Shown here piece after piece: positions 19,015 through 29,229 of a DNA stretch of 64,000 nt (its first letter is position 1; every line of letters starts with the position of its first letter). The stretch is from Stenotrophomonas maltophilia (GTDB lineage Bacteria; Pseudomonadota; Gammaproteobacteria; Xanthomonadales; Xanthomonadaceae): assembly GCF_002205165.1 (NCBI RefSeq), contig NZ_NIVS01000058.1, forward strand, positions 62,001 through 126,000, written 5' to 3'. The notes beneath the pieces are model-generated. The model saw only the letters and a list, made by a program, of their open reading frames with translations, did no database searches and was not told the DNA's origin. The position numbers and the translations under genes were made by a program.

Positions 19015-21588
19015 GTGTCCCTGCAGGAATACCGCCGCAAACGCCGCTTCGACGGCACCCCCGAGCCGGACGCCGAGCGGCGCGGTGCGCCGGCGCGGCG
19101 CCCGATCTTCGTCGTGCAGCTGCACCACGCCAGCTCGCGCCATTACGATTTCCGGCTGGAAGCCGATGGCGTGCTCAAGAGCTGGGCGGTACCCAAAGGC
19201 CCCTCGCTGCGCGTCGGTGAAAAACGCCTCGCGGTGGAGGTCGAGGATCACCCGCTGTCCTACGCGACCTTTGCCGGCGACATCCCCAGCGGCCACTACG
19301 GCGCCGGGCATGTGGACGTCTACGACCACGGCACCTGGGCCTGTGATGGCGATCCGCTGGAGGCGATCGCGGCCGGCAAGGTGGATTTCGTCCTGCACGG
19401 CGAGCGCCTCAAGGGGGGCTGGAAACTGGTGCGCACCGCGATGAAGGGCAAGCAGCACCAGTGGTTGCTGATCAAACGCGATGACGATGAGGCGAGGGAT
19501 ATGGAGGCCGATGATCTGTTGGAGGCACCCCCCAGGGCAGGCAAACGCGCAAGCACGAAGAAGATCGCCGCTGCCAACGCCAGCACCGCTGCCCCGGCAC
19601 GGAAGACCGCGCCTGCCAAGGCCACGAAAGGTAGTCCCGCACGCACCGCCGCACGCAAGGCCGACGCGCGCTGGTCCAAGCGCGCGCTGGCTCTGCGGGG
19701 CGCTCGAACAACGCCCTACCCGCACGACTTCAAGCCGCAGCTGACCGATCATCGCGCCACCGCGCCGGATGGCGAGCAGTGGCTGCACGAGATCAAATGG
19801 GACGGCTATCGCCTGCTGGCCGACGTGCGCGATGGCGTGGTCGCGCTGCGTTCGCGCGGCGGGTTGAACTGGACCGACGATTTCCCCGAGGTGGTGCAGG
19901 CGATCGAGCGGCTGCCGGTGCGCGATCTGCGCCTGGACGGCGAACTGGTGGTGCTGGATGCGCAGGGCCGCAGTGACTTCACCGCGTTGCAGAAGGTCAT
20001 CGACGGCACCGCGAAACAGCCGCTGCGCTATGTGGTGTTCGATATGCCGGGCATCGCCGGGGTGGATGTCAGCCGGGTGCCACTGCTGGAGCGCAAGGCC
20101 CTGCTCAAGGAGCTGCTGGGCAGCAAGCCGGGCACCCTGGCCTACAGCGACCACGTGCGCGACCATGGCCCGGCGGTGTTCGCCGCCAGTGGCGAGGCCG
20201 GCTTCGAAGGCATCATCAGCAAGCGGATCGACGCGCCCTACGTCAACGCGCGTTCGCGCGACTGGATCAAGATCAAGCATGAGAACACCGACGAATTCCT
20301 GATCGTCGGCTATACCGAGCCCAAGGGATCGCGCAGTGGCTTCGGCTCGCTGCTGATGGCCACGCCGGACAAAGGAGGACTGCGCTATGTCGGCCGGGTT
20401 GGCACCGGATTCGACGATACCGCTCTGCGCGCGCTGACGAAGCAACTAACGCCGCTGACCGTGAAGGACGCGGTGGTCGAGCTGCCTTCGCATGTGCCGT
20501 TCACCGCACGCAGCGTGCACTGGGTGACGCCGGTGCTGGTGGCGGAAGTCGCGTTCCGTGGATGGGCCAAGGAAGGGTTGCTGCGCCAGGCCAGCTTCAA
20601 GCGCCTGCGCGAAGACAAACAGCCGAAGGATCTGGGCGCAGCAGCCAACGTCGCTACCGCCGCTGCGTCCGCCTCCGGCCCGGCGGCGAAAACCGGCGGC
20701 CGGAAGAAGGCCGCGGCTGCGCAGGACGAGAGCACGGTGACGATCAGCCATCCCGAGCGCGTGGTGTTCGCCAAGGCGAAGATCACCAAGGGCGAGGTGG
20801 CCGACTACTACCGGCGCATGGCGCGCTGGATCCTGCCCGAGGTGGCGCACCGCCCGCTGTCGGTGCTGCGCTGCCCGGACGGCGTGGACAAGCCCTGCTT
20901 CTTCCAGAAGCACCATGGCACCGGCTTGGGCGGTGCGGTGAAGGCGATTCCGCTGGAGCAGAAGAGCGGGCGCGAAGACTACCTCTACATCGAGGATGTG
21001 GAGGGCCTGCTGCAGCTGGTACAGATGAACACCCTGGAGCTGCATCCCTGGGGGGCCACCGTCGATGATCCCGAACATCCGGACCGGCTGGTGTTCGATC
21101 TGGATCCCGGCGAAGGCGTGAACTGGACGCAGATCAAGGCCGCCGCACGCGATGTGCGCGCGCGCCTGCAGGAAGCCGGGCTGGAGAGCTTCGTCCGGCT
21201 CTCCGGCGGCAAGGGCGTGCACGTGGTGGTGCCGCTGCAGCCCAAGGCCGACTGGGCGCACGCCAAGGACTTCTGCGAGGCCTTCGCGCAGGCCATGGCC
21301 ACCCAGGCACCGGACCGCTATGTGGCGACGATGAGCAAGGCCAAGCGCGACGGGGTGATCTTCATCGATTGGCTGCGCAATGCGCGCGGCGCCACCAGTG
21401 TGAGCTCGTGGTCGCTGCGGGCGCGGCCGGGTGCCGGCGTCGCGGTGCCGTTGCGCTGGGAAGAGCTGGGCCGCATCGCGGCGCCGGACGCTTTCCCGAT
21501 GGTGAAGGCGCTGCAGCGCGCCGAGCGCTTGAAGCAGGACCCGTGGGACGGCATCGCGCAGGTGAAGCAGGTGCTGCCCGGCAGCTGA
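19015..21588 (+). CDS. ligD: Multifunctional DNA ligase D
   Basis: NHEJ ligase of 857 residues with a GTG start. Domains in order: 3'-phosphoesterase (about residues 30-165; LHHASSRHYDFRLEADG and VEDHPLSYATF), a Lys/Ala-rich linker, ATP-dependent ligase (about 235-540; adenylated lysine in HEIKWDGYR near residue 262), and primase-polymerase (about 575-857; FDLDPGEG and SGGKGVHVVVPL). This PE-ligase-POL order is that of Pseudomonas LigD, different from mycobacterial POL-PE-ligase. All catalytic motifs look intact. It is translationally close to ku. Confidence 0.97.
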   Translation: MSLQEYRRKRRFDGTPEPDAERRGAPARRPIFVVQLHHASSRHYDFRLEADGVLKSWAVPKGPSLRVGEKRLAVEVEDHPLSYATFAGDIPSGHYGAGHVDVYDHGTWACDGDPLEAIAAGKVDFVLHGERLKGGWKLVRTAMKGKQHQWLLIKRDDDEARDMEADDLLEAPPRAGKRASTKKIAAANASTAAPARKTAPAKATKGSPARTAARKADARWSKRALALRGARTTPYPHDFKPQLTDHRATAPDGEQWLHEIKWDGYRLLADVRDGVVALRSRGGLNWTDDFPEVVQAIERLPVRDLRLDGELVVLDAQGRSDFTALQKVIDGTAKQPLRYVVFDMPGIAGVDVSRVPLLERKALLKELLGSKPGTLAYSDHVRDHGPAVFAASGEAGFEGIISKRIDAPYVNARSRDWIKIKHENTDEFLIVGYTEPKGSRSGFGSLLMATPDKGGLRYVGRVGTGFDDTALRALTKQLTPLTVKDAVVELPSHVPFTARSVHWVTPVLVAEVAFRGWAKEGLLRQASFKRLREDKQPKDLGAAANVATAAASASGPAAKTGGRKKAAAAQDESTVTISHPERVVFAKAKITKGEVADYYRRMARWILPEVAHRPLSVLRCPDGVDKPCFFQKHHGTGLGGAVKAIPLEQKSGREDYLYIEDVEGLLQLVQMNTLELHPWGATVDDPEHPDRLVFDLDPGEGVNWTQIKAAARDVRARLQEAGLESFVRLSGGKGVHVVVPLQPKADWAHAKDFCEAFAQAMATQAPDRYVATMSKAKRDGVIFIDWLRNARGATSVSSWSLRARPGAGVAVPLRWEELGRIAAPDAFPMVKALQRAERLKQDPWDGIAQVKQVLPGS

Positions 21589-21984
21589 TCAGGGCCGGCC
21601 GGGCCTGAAGCGGGTGCCCAGCCACAGCCCCACCAACGCCTGCACCGGCAGCGACACCAGCAGGATCACCACGAACCAGAACGGGAAATCGCTGCCGAAA
21701 TCCCACGCGGTGTAGATCGATGCGGCCGCGATCACCGCCCACACCACGCCGCCGTGGCTACGGGGCCAGGTCGGTGCGTAGCGGCTGGCGAAGGCGATCG
21801 CGGCTATACCGCTGAGGATCGTCCACGCCAGGTCCCAAGCCAGCTGGGGCTCGCCGCCGGGCGGAATGCGCAGCAGCGGCACCAGCCAGGAGCCAAGGCT
21901 GTTGACCAGCACCATCACCGCGAACGCGAACACGACGGCCAGCACCGACAGCACGGGATTCTTCAGGGCGGACCACACAGGCAT
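21589..21984 (-). CDS. Hypothetical four-helix membrane protein
   Basis: Protein of 131 residues with four predicted membrane segments (about 10-35, 48-66, 76-96 and 102-124). Its stop codon abuts the ligD stop (convergent, no gap). It resembles small uncharacterised inner-membrane proteins. No function is inferred. Confidence 0.65.
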   Translation of the reverse strand: MPVWSALKNPVLSVLAVVFAFAVMVLVNSLGSWLVPLLRIPPGGEPQLAWDLAWTILSGIAAIAFASRYAPTWPRSHGGVVWAVIAAASIYTAWDFGSDFPFWFVVILLVSLPVQALVGLWLGTRFRPGRP

Positions 21985-22040
21985 GGCAGCGACGTCACGG
22001 CAGGAGAGCCGCCATTATGGACGGGTTGCCGCAGGGAATT

Positions 22041-22418
22041 TCAGACCCGGCCGGCGGCCTCGAGCTGGGCGAACTCCTCATCGCTGAACAAGCGCGAGCG
22101 CACCAGGAAGCGCACACCCTCGCCGTTTTCCAGCGAGAACATCCCGCCCCGGCCGGGCACCACGTCGATGATCAGCTGGGTGTGCTTCCAGTACTCGAAC
22201 TGCGCGGGGCTGATGTAGAACGGTGCGCCGCCAATCTCGCCCATGCGCACGTCACGGTCGCCGACGATGAAATCGCCCTGGGCGAAACACATCGGCGAAG
22301 AGCCGTCACAGCAGCCGCCGGACTGGTGGAACAGCAGGTCGCCGTGGCGTGCCTGCAGGGTCTGGATCAGCTGCAGCGCCGGGAGAGTGGCCATTACCTG
22401 GAGCGGGAGGTCGGTCAT
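22041..22418 (-). CDS. DUF779 domain-containing protein
   Basis: Protein of 125 residues with the DUF779 hallmark FHQSGGCCDGSSPMCF (clustered cysteines near residues 36-44) and HTQLIIDVVPGRGGMFSLE. DUF779 genes are recurrently found next to acetaldehyde or other aldehyde dehydrogenases, and here it is the third gene after an aldehyde and an alcohol dehydrogenase on the same strand. A metal- or cofactor-linked role in aldehyde oxidation is plausible but unproven. Confidence 0.88.
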   Translation of the reverse strand: MTDLPLQVMATLPALQLIQTLQARHGDLLFHQSGGCCDGSSPMCFAQGDFIVGDRDVRMGEIGGAPFYISPAQFEYWKHTQLIIDVVPGRGGMFSLENGEGVRFLVRSRLFSDEEFAQLEAAGRV

Positions 22419-22530
22419 GATCGGGGTGCCATGGGCGCCGGCCAGTGGCCGGCAGGACGGAAGAACCGGCGCTGCCGTCCTGCTGCCACCGGGAGAGGGG
22501 AAGCGGCGCAGGACGGCAACGCGCAGCCGG

Positions 22531-23559
22531 TTACGCGCTCATGTCCAGCACCACGCGGCCTTCGATCTTGCCGGCCTGCATGCGCGCGAAGATGTCGTTG
22601 ATGTTCTCCAGCGAATCGCTGGTAACGGTCGCGGCCACCTTTCCCTGCTCGGCGAATTCCAGCGATTCCTGCAGGTCCAGCCGGGTGCCGACGATCGAGC
22701 CACGCACGGTGATGCCGTTGAGCACCATACCGAAGATATCCAGCGGGAAGTTGCCCGGCGGCAGGCCGTTCAACGAGACGGTGCCGCCGCGGCGGACCAT
22801 GCCCAGTGCCTGCTCGAAGGCCTTCGGCGAGACCGCGGTGACCAGTGCGCCGTGCGCCCCGCCGATCTCCTTCTTCAGGAACGCGGCCGGATCGGTGTTG
22901 CGCGCGTTGACGGTGATCGTCGCGCCCAGCCGCTCGGCCAGCGCGAGCTTGCCGTCGTCGATATCCACCGCGGCCACGTTCAGGCCCATCGCCTTGGCGT
23001 ACTGCACGGCCATGTGGCCAAGCCCGCCGATGCCGGAAATCACCACCCACTGGCCGGGCTTGGTATCGGTGACCTTCAGGCCTTTGTAGACGGTGACGCC
23101 GGCACACAGGATCGGCGCGACCTCGATGAAGCCGACGCCCTTGGGCAGCAGGCCGACATACGCTGCATTGGCCAGGGCATATTCGGCGAAACCACCGTTC
23201 ACCGAGTAACCGGTGTTCTGCTGGGCTTCGCACAGGGTTTCCCAGCCGCCCAGGCAGTGCTCGCAGTAGCCGCACGCCGAATACAGCCACGGGATGCCGA
23301 CACGGTCGCCTTCGCGGATATGGCTGACCCCGGCGCCGACCGCCACCACATGGCCCACGCCCTCGTGGCCGGGAATGAAGGGCGGGTTGGGCTTGACCGG
23401 CCAGTCGCCGTCCACCGCGTGCAGGTCGGTGTGGCACACGCCGCACGCTTCGATCTTCACCAGGATGTCGCCCGGGCCGGGGCGCGGCACCTCGACTTCC
23501 TCGATGCGCAACGGCTTTCCGAATTCGCGGACGACAGCGGCCTTCATGGTCTTGTTCAT
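22531..23559 (-). CDS. adhP: Zinc-dependent alcohol dehydrogenase, AdhP type
   Basis: NAD-dependent medium-chain alcohol dehydrogenase of 342 residues from the ATG giving [14 protein letters not shown]. The catalytic zinc site is in [17 protein letters not shown] and [12 protein letters not shown]. The structural zinc cysteines are in [20 protein letters not shown]. The NAD site is [19 protein letters not shown]. AdhP-type enzymes interconvert ethanol or propanol and their aldehydes. It lies 86 bases downstream of the aldehyde dehydrogenase, so alcohol to aldehyde to acid oxidation can be encoded by one transcript. Confidence 0.94.
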   Translation of the reverse strand: MNKTMKAAVVREFGKPLRIEEVEVPRPGPGDILVKIEACGVCHTDLHAVDGDWPVKPNPPFIPGHEGVGHVVAVGAGVSHIREGDRVGIPWLYSACGYCEHCLGGWETLCEAQQNTGYSVNGGFAEYALANAAYVGLLPKGVGFIEVAPILCAGVTVYKGLKVTDTKPGQWVVISGIGGLGHMAVQYAKAMGLNVAAVDIDDGKLALAERLGATITVNARNTDPAAFLKKEIGGAHGALVTAVSPKAFEQALGMVRRGGTVSLNGLPPGNFPLDIFGMVLNGITVRGSIVGTRLDLQESLEFAEQGKVAATVTSDSLENINDIFARMQAGKIEGRVVLDMSA

Positions 23560-23595
23560 GCGTGGATCTCCGTGGATTGCCAATGACAGCACTGT

Positions 23596-23618
23596 GGCGC
23601 CGGCCGCATGCCGGCGCC
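23596..23618 (-). other. intergenic hairpin between ald and adhP
   Basis: GGCGCCGGC - CGCAT - GCCGGCGCC, a perfect 9-bp stem between the aldehyde dehydrogenase stop and adhP, without a T-run. It could tune relative expression. Confidence 0.35.
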
Positions 23619-23645
23619 TTGATCGGGATCAAGCCCGGGGCAGGC

Positions 23646-25175
<1,530 letters not shown>

Positions 25176-25227
25176 GGTGCATCTCCGGATGGCGGTGGAC
25201 AGGCCCGGTAAGGGTCTGTTCCATGGC

Positions 25228-25242
25228 GCAAGGACGATGCCA
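25228..25242 (-). promoter_or_regulatory. sigma-54 (-24/-12) promoter for the aldehyde dehydrogenase operon
   Basis: On the minus strand TGGCAT-CGTCC-TTGC matches the RpoN consensus TGGCAC-N5-TTGC with one change, and GG and GC have the canonical 10-base separation. It lies 53 bases before the ald start codon and faces that gene. Its presence fits the adjacent sigma-54 activator. Confidence 0.8.
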
Positions 25243-25383
25243 GGTTCGGTGTGGTGCGGTGCGGCATGGCCTCACCCGGCGTACCGGTTGGAGAACACCC
25301 CGGAAACTGATGCGGTGCACCACGGCCGGTCATTGCACGGTAACGCCGGGTGTGGTGTTTATCGGAACAGGCCCCGCTACAAC

Positions 25384-25400
25384 TGTCGCAGATTGCGACA
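25384..25400. promoter_or_regulatory. palindromic activator-binding site (UAS)
   Basis: TGTCGCA-GAT-TGCGACA, a perfect 7-3-7 inverted repeat. It lies about 140 bases upstream of the sigma-54 promoter, a normal distance for an enhancer, and 14 bases before the GTG of the activator gene. It probably binds the AcoR-like protein and may also autoregulate its gene. Confidence 0.75.
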
Positions 25401-25413
25401 CTGGAGAGACCAG

Positions 25414-27297
25414 GTGTCCCAGCTTCCGCTCCAGCACCGTGTCGGCAATGCGCGGCGCTCGTTCTTCGAGCGCGGTGCGGCGCCGGTCGGCATCGTGCCC
25501 GACACCATCCTGCAGTCGTGGCAGCGTTGCCAGCGCGGCGGGCTCTCGGTGGATGCGCAGCCGGAGGTCGAGCCGCTGCCGGACGCACGCCTGCGCGAGC
25601 TGCGCCAGCGCCAGGAAACGCTGTGGCGGCTGGCGCGCCCGGAGCTGGATGGCCTGGCCGCGGACATCGCCGCCACCGGCAGCATCGCGCTGCTCACCGA
25701 CGAAGCCGGCTGGATCCTGGATGCCGAGGGCAACCCGGCGTTTCTGGACAAGGCCGGGCGGGTGGCATTGATGCCGGGCGTGCGTTGGGATGAAACCACG
25801 GTGGGCACCAACGCGATCGGTACCGCGATCGTCGAAGGCCGCTCGGTGGAGGTGCGCGGTGGCGAGCACTACTTTGCGCCGCACGGGATCCTGACCTGTT
25901 CGGCGACCCCGATCTTCGATCCGTACGGGCAGCGCGTCGGCGTGCTCGATATCTCCGGCGATGCGCGCCAGCAGCACCTGCATGCGCGCGTGCTCGCGCG
26001 GCAGGCGGTGGCGCATATCGAGCACCGCTACTTCGAGGCGGGGCTGGGCGACTGCGAGGTGGTTCGCCTGCATCACGACGCCGGGCTGCTCGGCACCGCA
26101 CGCGAAGGCGTGCTGGGCTTCCGCAATGGTCGCCTGGTGGCCGCCAATCGTGCCGGGCTGGCGTTGTTCGGGCTGGACCACGGCGACATCGGCAGAGCGC
26201 CCTACGAGGCGTTGTTCGATGGCCCGCTCTCGCGTCTGCACGATGACGGCGCGCTGGTGGATCGCCAGGGCCGCGCGCTGTACGGCCACGTGAGCCCGGC
26301 CGGGGGCGCCACGGTCCGCTCGCCGCTGCCCGCGCGCCCGACTCCCGCGGCACCCGCGCGTGCCGCCGCGGCTGCGGTGCGGGTGGATGCCACGCCCCTG
26401 TTCGACGCGGCCCAGCAGCAGGTGCTCGAGCGCGCCTGCCGCGTGCTGGATGCGCAGCTGCCCGTGCTGCTGCAGGGCGAGACCGGGACCGGCAAGGAAG
26501 TCTTCGCGCGTGAGCTGCATCGGCGCAGCTCACGCGCCGACAAGCCCTTCGTGGCGGTCAACTGCGCGGCCTTGCCGGAGGGCCTGATCGAAGCCGAGCT
26601 GTTCGGCTATGAGGAAGGGGCCTTCACCGGCGCGCGCAAGAGCGGCAATACCGGCCTGCTGCGCCAGGCCCAGGGCGGTGTGCTGTTCCTCGATGAAATC
26701 GGCGACATGCCGCTGGCGCTGCAGCCGCGCCTGTTGCGCGTCCTGCAGGAGCGCACGCTGTCACCGCTGGGGGGCGGCAAGCCGGTACAGCTGGATTTCG
26801 CCTTGATCTGCGCCACCCACCGCGATCTGGATCAGGCCATGGGCGCCGGTGACTTCCGCAGCGATCTCTACTACCGCATCGCCGACCACAGCGTGCGCCT
26901 GCCGGCCCTGCGCGAGCATGCCGACCGTGCGGCGCTGGTGCAGGGGCTGTGGCAACGCCTCGGCCAAGGCCGGCAACTGGACAGCGCGGCCCTGGAGGCG
27001 CTGGCCGGATACCCCTGGCCGGGCAATGTGCGGCAGCTGTGTTCCTGCCTGCGCACGCTGGTGGCGCTGAGCGATCCGGGGGAGCTGGTCCGGCACGCGA
27101 TGCTGCCGGCCTATCTGCAGGCAACGCCCGCCCCGGTGATGCCGTCCGCGGCCGAGGGGCTGGACGCGATGACCGAAACCGCGATGCGCGAGGCACTGCG
27201 CGCCAGCCATGGCAATGTCGCCCAGGCGGCGCGCGCGCTGGGCATCAGCCGCAGCACCCTGTATCGCCGCGTCGGCGCAACGGCCCGCCGCCACTGA
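25414..27297 (+). CDS. Sigma-54-dependent transcriptional activator, AcoR-like
   Basis: Enhancer-binding protein of 627 residues. The N-terminal GAF-like sensor region spans about residues 60-220 (RWDETTVGTNAIGTAI, FAPHGILTCSATPIFD). The central AAA+ domain spans about 330-560, with Walker A GETGTGKEVFAREL, the sigma-54-contacting loop EGAFTGARKSG and Walker B GVLFLDEIGDM. The C-terminal Fis-type HTH is near NVAQAARALGISRSTLYRR. The start is the GTG at 25414, preceded by GGAGAG at 25403; upstream in-frame codons overlap the UAS. Expected to activate the divergent ald-adhP-DUF779 genes in response to an aldehyde, alcohol or acetoin. Confidence 0.93.
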   Translation: MSQLPLQHRVGNARRSFFERGAAPVGIVPDTILQSWQRCQRGGLSVDAQPEVEPLPDARLRELRQRQETLWRLARPELDGLAADIAATGSIALLTDEAGWILDAEGNPAFLDKAGRVALMPGVRWDETTVGTNAIGTAIVEGRSVEVRGGEHYFAPHGILTCSATPIFDPYGQRVGVLDISGDARQQHLHARVLARQAVAHIEHRYFEAGLGDCEVVRLHHDAGLLGTAREGVLGFRNGRLVAANRAGLALFGLDHGDIGRAPYEALFDGPLSRLHDDGALVDRQGRALYGHVSPAGGATVRSPLPARPTPAAPARAAAAAVRVDATPLFDAAQQQVLERACRVLDAQLPVLLQGETGTGKEVFARELHRRSSRADKPFVAVNCAALPEGLIEAELFGYEEGAFTGARKSGNTGLLRQAQGGVLFLDEIGDMPLALQPRLLRVLQERTLSPLGGGKPVQLDFALICATHRDLDQAMGAGDFRSDLYYRIADHSVRLPALREHADRAALVQGLWQRLGQGRQLDSAALEALAGYPWPGNVRQLCSCLRTLVALSDPGELVRHAMLPAYLQATPAPVMPSAAEGLDAMTETAMREALRASHGNVAQAARALGISRSTLYRRVGATARRH

Positions 27298-27316
27298 GGC
27301 GGCAGGCCGTGGGACC

Positions 27317-27955
27317 TCAGCCGACCAGGGCGGCTGAATCGCGCGCGAGCTGCTCGATGCCGGCCCAGTCCCTGGCCTGCAGCAGCGCACGCGTGGTCAG
27401 CCAGGAACCGCCCACGCACAGCACGTTGGGCAGGTGCAGGAAATCGCGCGCGGTCTGCGCGCTGATCCCGCCGGTCGGGCAGAAGCGCACATCGCCGAAC
27501 GGGCCGTTCCATGCCGACAGCATGGCCGCACCGCCAGCCTGCACCGCCGGGAAGAACTTGAAGGTATCCAGGCCGTGTTCCAGGCCGAGCATCAGCTCGG
27601 ACGAGGTCGCCACGCCCGGCAGGAACGGCAGGTCGGTATCGCGGGCGGCGGCATACAACCGCGGGGTCGCGCCCGGGGAGACCGCGAAGCGCCCGCCCAC
27701 CTGCTTGACCTTCTCCATCTGCGCGGCCGTCAACACGGTACCGGCGCCGACCACGGCATCGGGCACGGCCTCGACCATCGCCTGGATCGCGTCCATCGCC
27801 ATCGGCGTGCGCAGCGTCACTTCGATCACCGGCAGGCCGCCGTTGAACAGCGCCCGCGCAACCTCGACGGCGTCGTCGACGTTTTCCGGGGTGAACACCG
27901 GAATCACCGGGGCCAGTTTCAGGACTGCGCGTACGCGCGGATCAGCGCCGGACAT
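27317..27955 (-). CDS. eda: KDPG aldolase (2-dehydro-3-deoxy-phosphogluconate aldolase)
   Basis: Class I aldolase that splits KDPG into pyruvate and glyceraldehyde 3-phosphate, the last step of both Entner-Doudoroff and uronate pathways. The 212-residue protein has the active-site glutamate in PVIEVTLRT, the FAVSPGATP segment, the Schiff-base lysine in LDTFKFFPA near residue 133, and CPTGGI. Its start overlaps the end of kdgK by 14 bases, so the two are translationally coupled. Confidence 0.95.
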   Translation of the reverse strand: MSGADPRVRAVLKLAPVIPVFTPENVDDAVEVARALFNGGLPVIEVTLRTPMAMDAIQAMVEAVPDAVVGAGTVLTAAQMEKVKQVGGRFAVSPGATPRLYAAARDTDLPFLPGVATSSELMLGLEHGLDTFKFFPAVQAGGAAMLSAWNGPFGDVRFCPTGGISAQTARDFLHLPNVLCVGGSWLTTRALLQARDWAGIEQLARDSAALVG

Positions 27956-28958
27956 CGAATCGCTCCTCGCCCGTCAGGGCCATGATGTCAGCCTCGCTGA
28001 CAGGGTTGAAGTCGCCGGGGATGGAATGCTTCAGGCAGCCTGCGGCCAGGCCGAAGCGCACGATCGCGTCCGGCGCGAAGCCGCGCATCATGCCATGCAG
28101 GATGCCGGCGGCGAAGGCATCACCGCCGCCGATGCGGTCCACGATACCGAGCATCTCGCGGGTCGGCGCCACCGCGCGGGTGCCATCGCGGCCAACCAGC
28201 ATCGCCCCGAGCGCATGGTTGTCCACGCTGTGCGGCGTGCGCTGGGTGCAGGCCATCCACTGCAGCCGCGGGAACGCGGCGAAGGCCTGCGCGGCGGCCG
28301 CATCGACACGCTCACGCACATCGCCCTGCTTGAAGTCACCGCCAAGCACCACGCCGATGTCGCGGTAGTCAGCGAAGACCAGGTCAGCGCAGGCAAACAG
28401 CTCGCGCAGGATGCCGGGTGCATCGCCCTGCCAGCGCGCCCACAGCGATGGGCGGAAGTTGCCGTCGAAGGACACCTTCACGCCCCGCGCGCACGCCGCA
28501 CGCGCAGCGGCCAGCGTGGCCTGGGCCATGGCCGGGTTGAGCGCCGGGCTGACGCCGGACAGGTGCAGCCAGTCGGCACCGGCCAACAGCGTGTCCCAGT
28601 CGTAGTCGGCGGCACTGCTGTTGGCGAAGGCCGAATCGGCGCGGTCGTAGACCACTTCGCTGGCGCGCTGCACGGCGCCGGTGGTCAGGAAGTACAGGCC
28701 CATGCGGCCCTCGGTGCGGCGCACCGCCGTGGTATCCACGCCATGCCGGCGCAGTTCGCCCACGGCATACTCACCCAGCGGGTTGGCCGGTACGGTGCTG
28801 ACCACCGCCACCGCATGCCCCAGGTGGGCCAGAGAGACACCCACATTGGCTTCCGCGCCACCGGCATGCACGGCCAGCTGCGGGTGCTGCAACAACAGCT
28901 CGCGGCCGGGGGCGCTCATGCGCAGCAACAACTCTCCGAAACAGACAACACGACTCAT
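27942..28958 (-). CDS. kdgK: 2-dehydro-3-deoxygluconate kinase
   Basis: PfkB-family kinase that phosphorylates KDG to KDPG. From the ATG giving MSRVVCFGELLLRM it has 338 residues. Features: the N-terminal GGAEANVGVSLAHLG substrate region and the C-terminal PfkB signature DRIGGGDAFAAGILHG with catalytic Asp. It overlaps eda and lies 52 bases from a TGACACCG operator (29011-29025). It links the KduI/KduD products, made 25 kb away, to central metabolism. Confidence 0.93.
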   Translation of the reverse strand: MSRVVCFGELLLRMSAPGRELLLQHPQLAVHAGGAEANVGVSLAHLGHAVAVVSTVPANPLGEYAVGELRRHGVDTTAVRRTEGRMGLYFLTTGAVQRASEVVYDRADSAFANSSAADYDWDTLLAGADWLHLSGVSPALNPAMAQATLAAARAACARGVKVSFDGNFRPSLWARWQGDAPGILRELFACADLVFADYRDIGVVLGGDFKQGDVRERVDAAAAQAFAAFPRLQWMACTQRTPHSVDNHALGAMLVGRDGTRAVAPTREMLGIVDRIGGGDAFAAGILHGMMRGFAPDAIVRFGLAAGCLKHSIPGDFNPVSEADIMALTGEERFDVRR

Positions 28959-29010
28959 GGTCCTGGATCCTTGTGAGGGCCGCCGGCGCCGCAACGGCGC
29001 CCAACAGCAA

Positions 29011-29025
29011 TGGCTAGCGGTGTCA
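29011..29025 (-). promoter_or_regulatory. TGACACCG operator upstream of kdgK-eda
   Basis: TGACACCGCTAGCCA on the minus strand. It is one of five related sites in the uronate region and is positioned 52 bases from the kdgK start. Binding by the LacI-type protein at 51192 is inferred. Confidence 0.6.
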
Positions 29026-29157
29026 TTTTAGCGATGGACGGCGCCCCGTCCACCTGTCCCGAATGTCGGAACCATTGTCCTGCAAGCGTCTACGGGACAT
29101 TCAATGTCTGCTGCGGTGCAAGATGCCGGATCAGTAACGGGCTGTTAACGTCCGCCC

Positions 29158-29172
29158 TGACCAGCGGTGTCA
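29158..29172 (-). promoter_or_regulatory. TGACACCG operator upstream of first TonB receptor
   Basis: TGACACCGCTGGTCA when read on the minus strand, 57 bases before the receptor start at 29230. The same 15 bases recur at 32158-32172 in front of the second receptor. Confidence 0.65.
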
Positions 29173-29229
29173 TTGCACTGACATGTCGTTGGATAGCTGT
29201 TTCATGTAGCACCTTGGGAGAGGGAAAAC

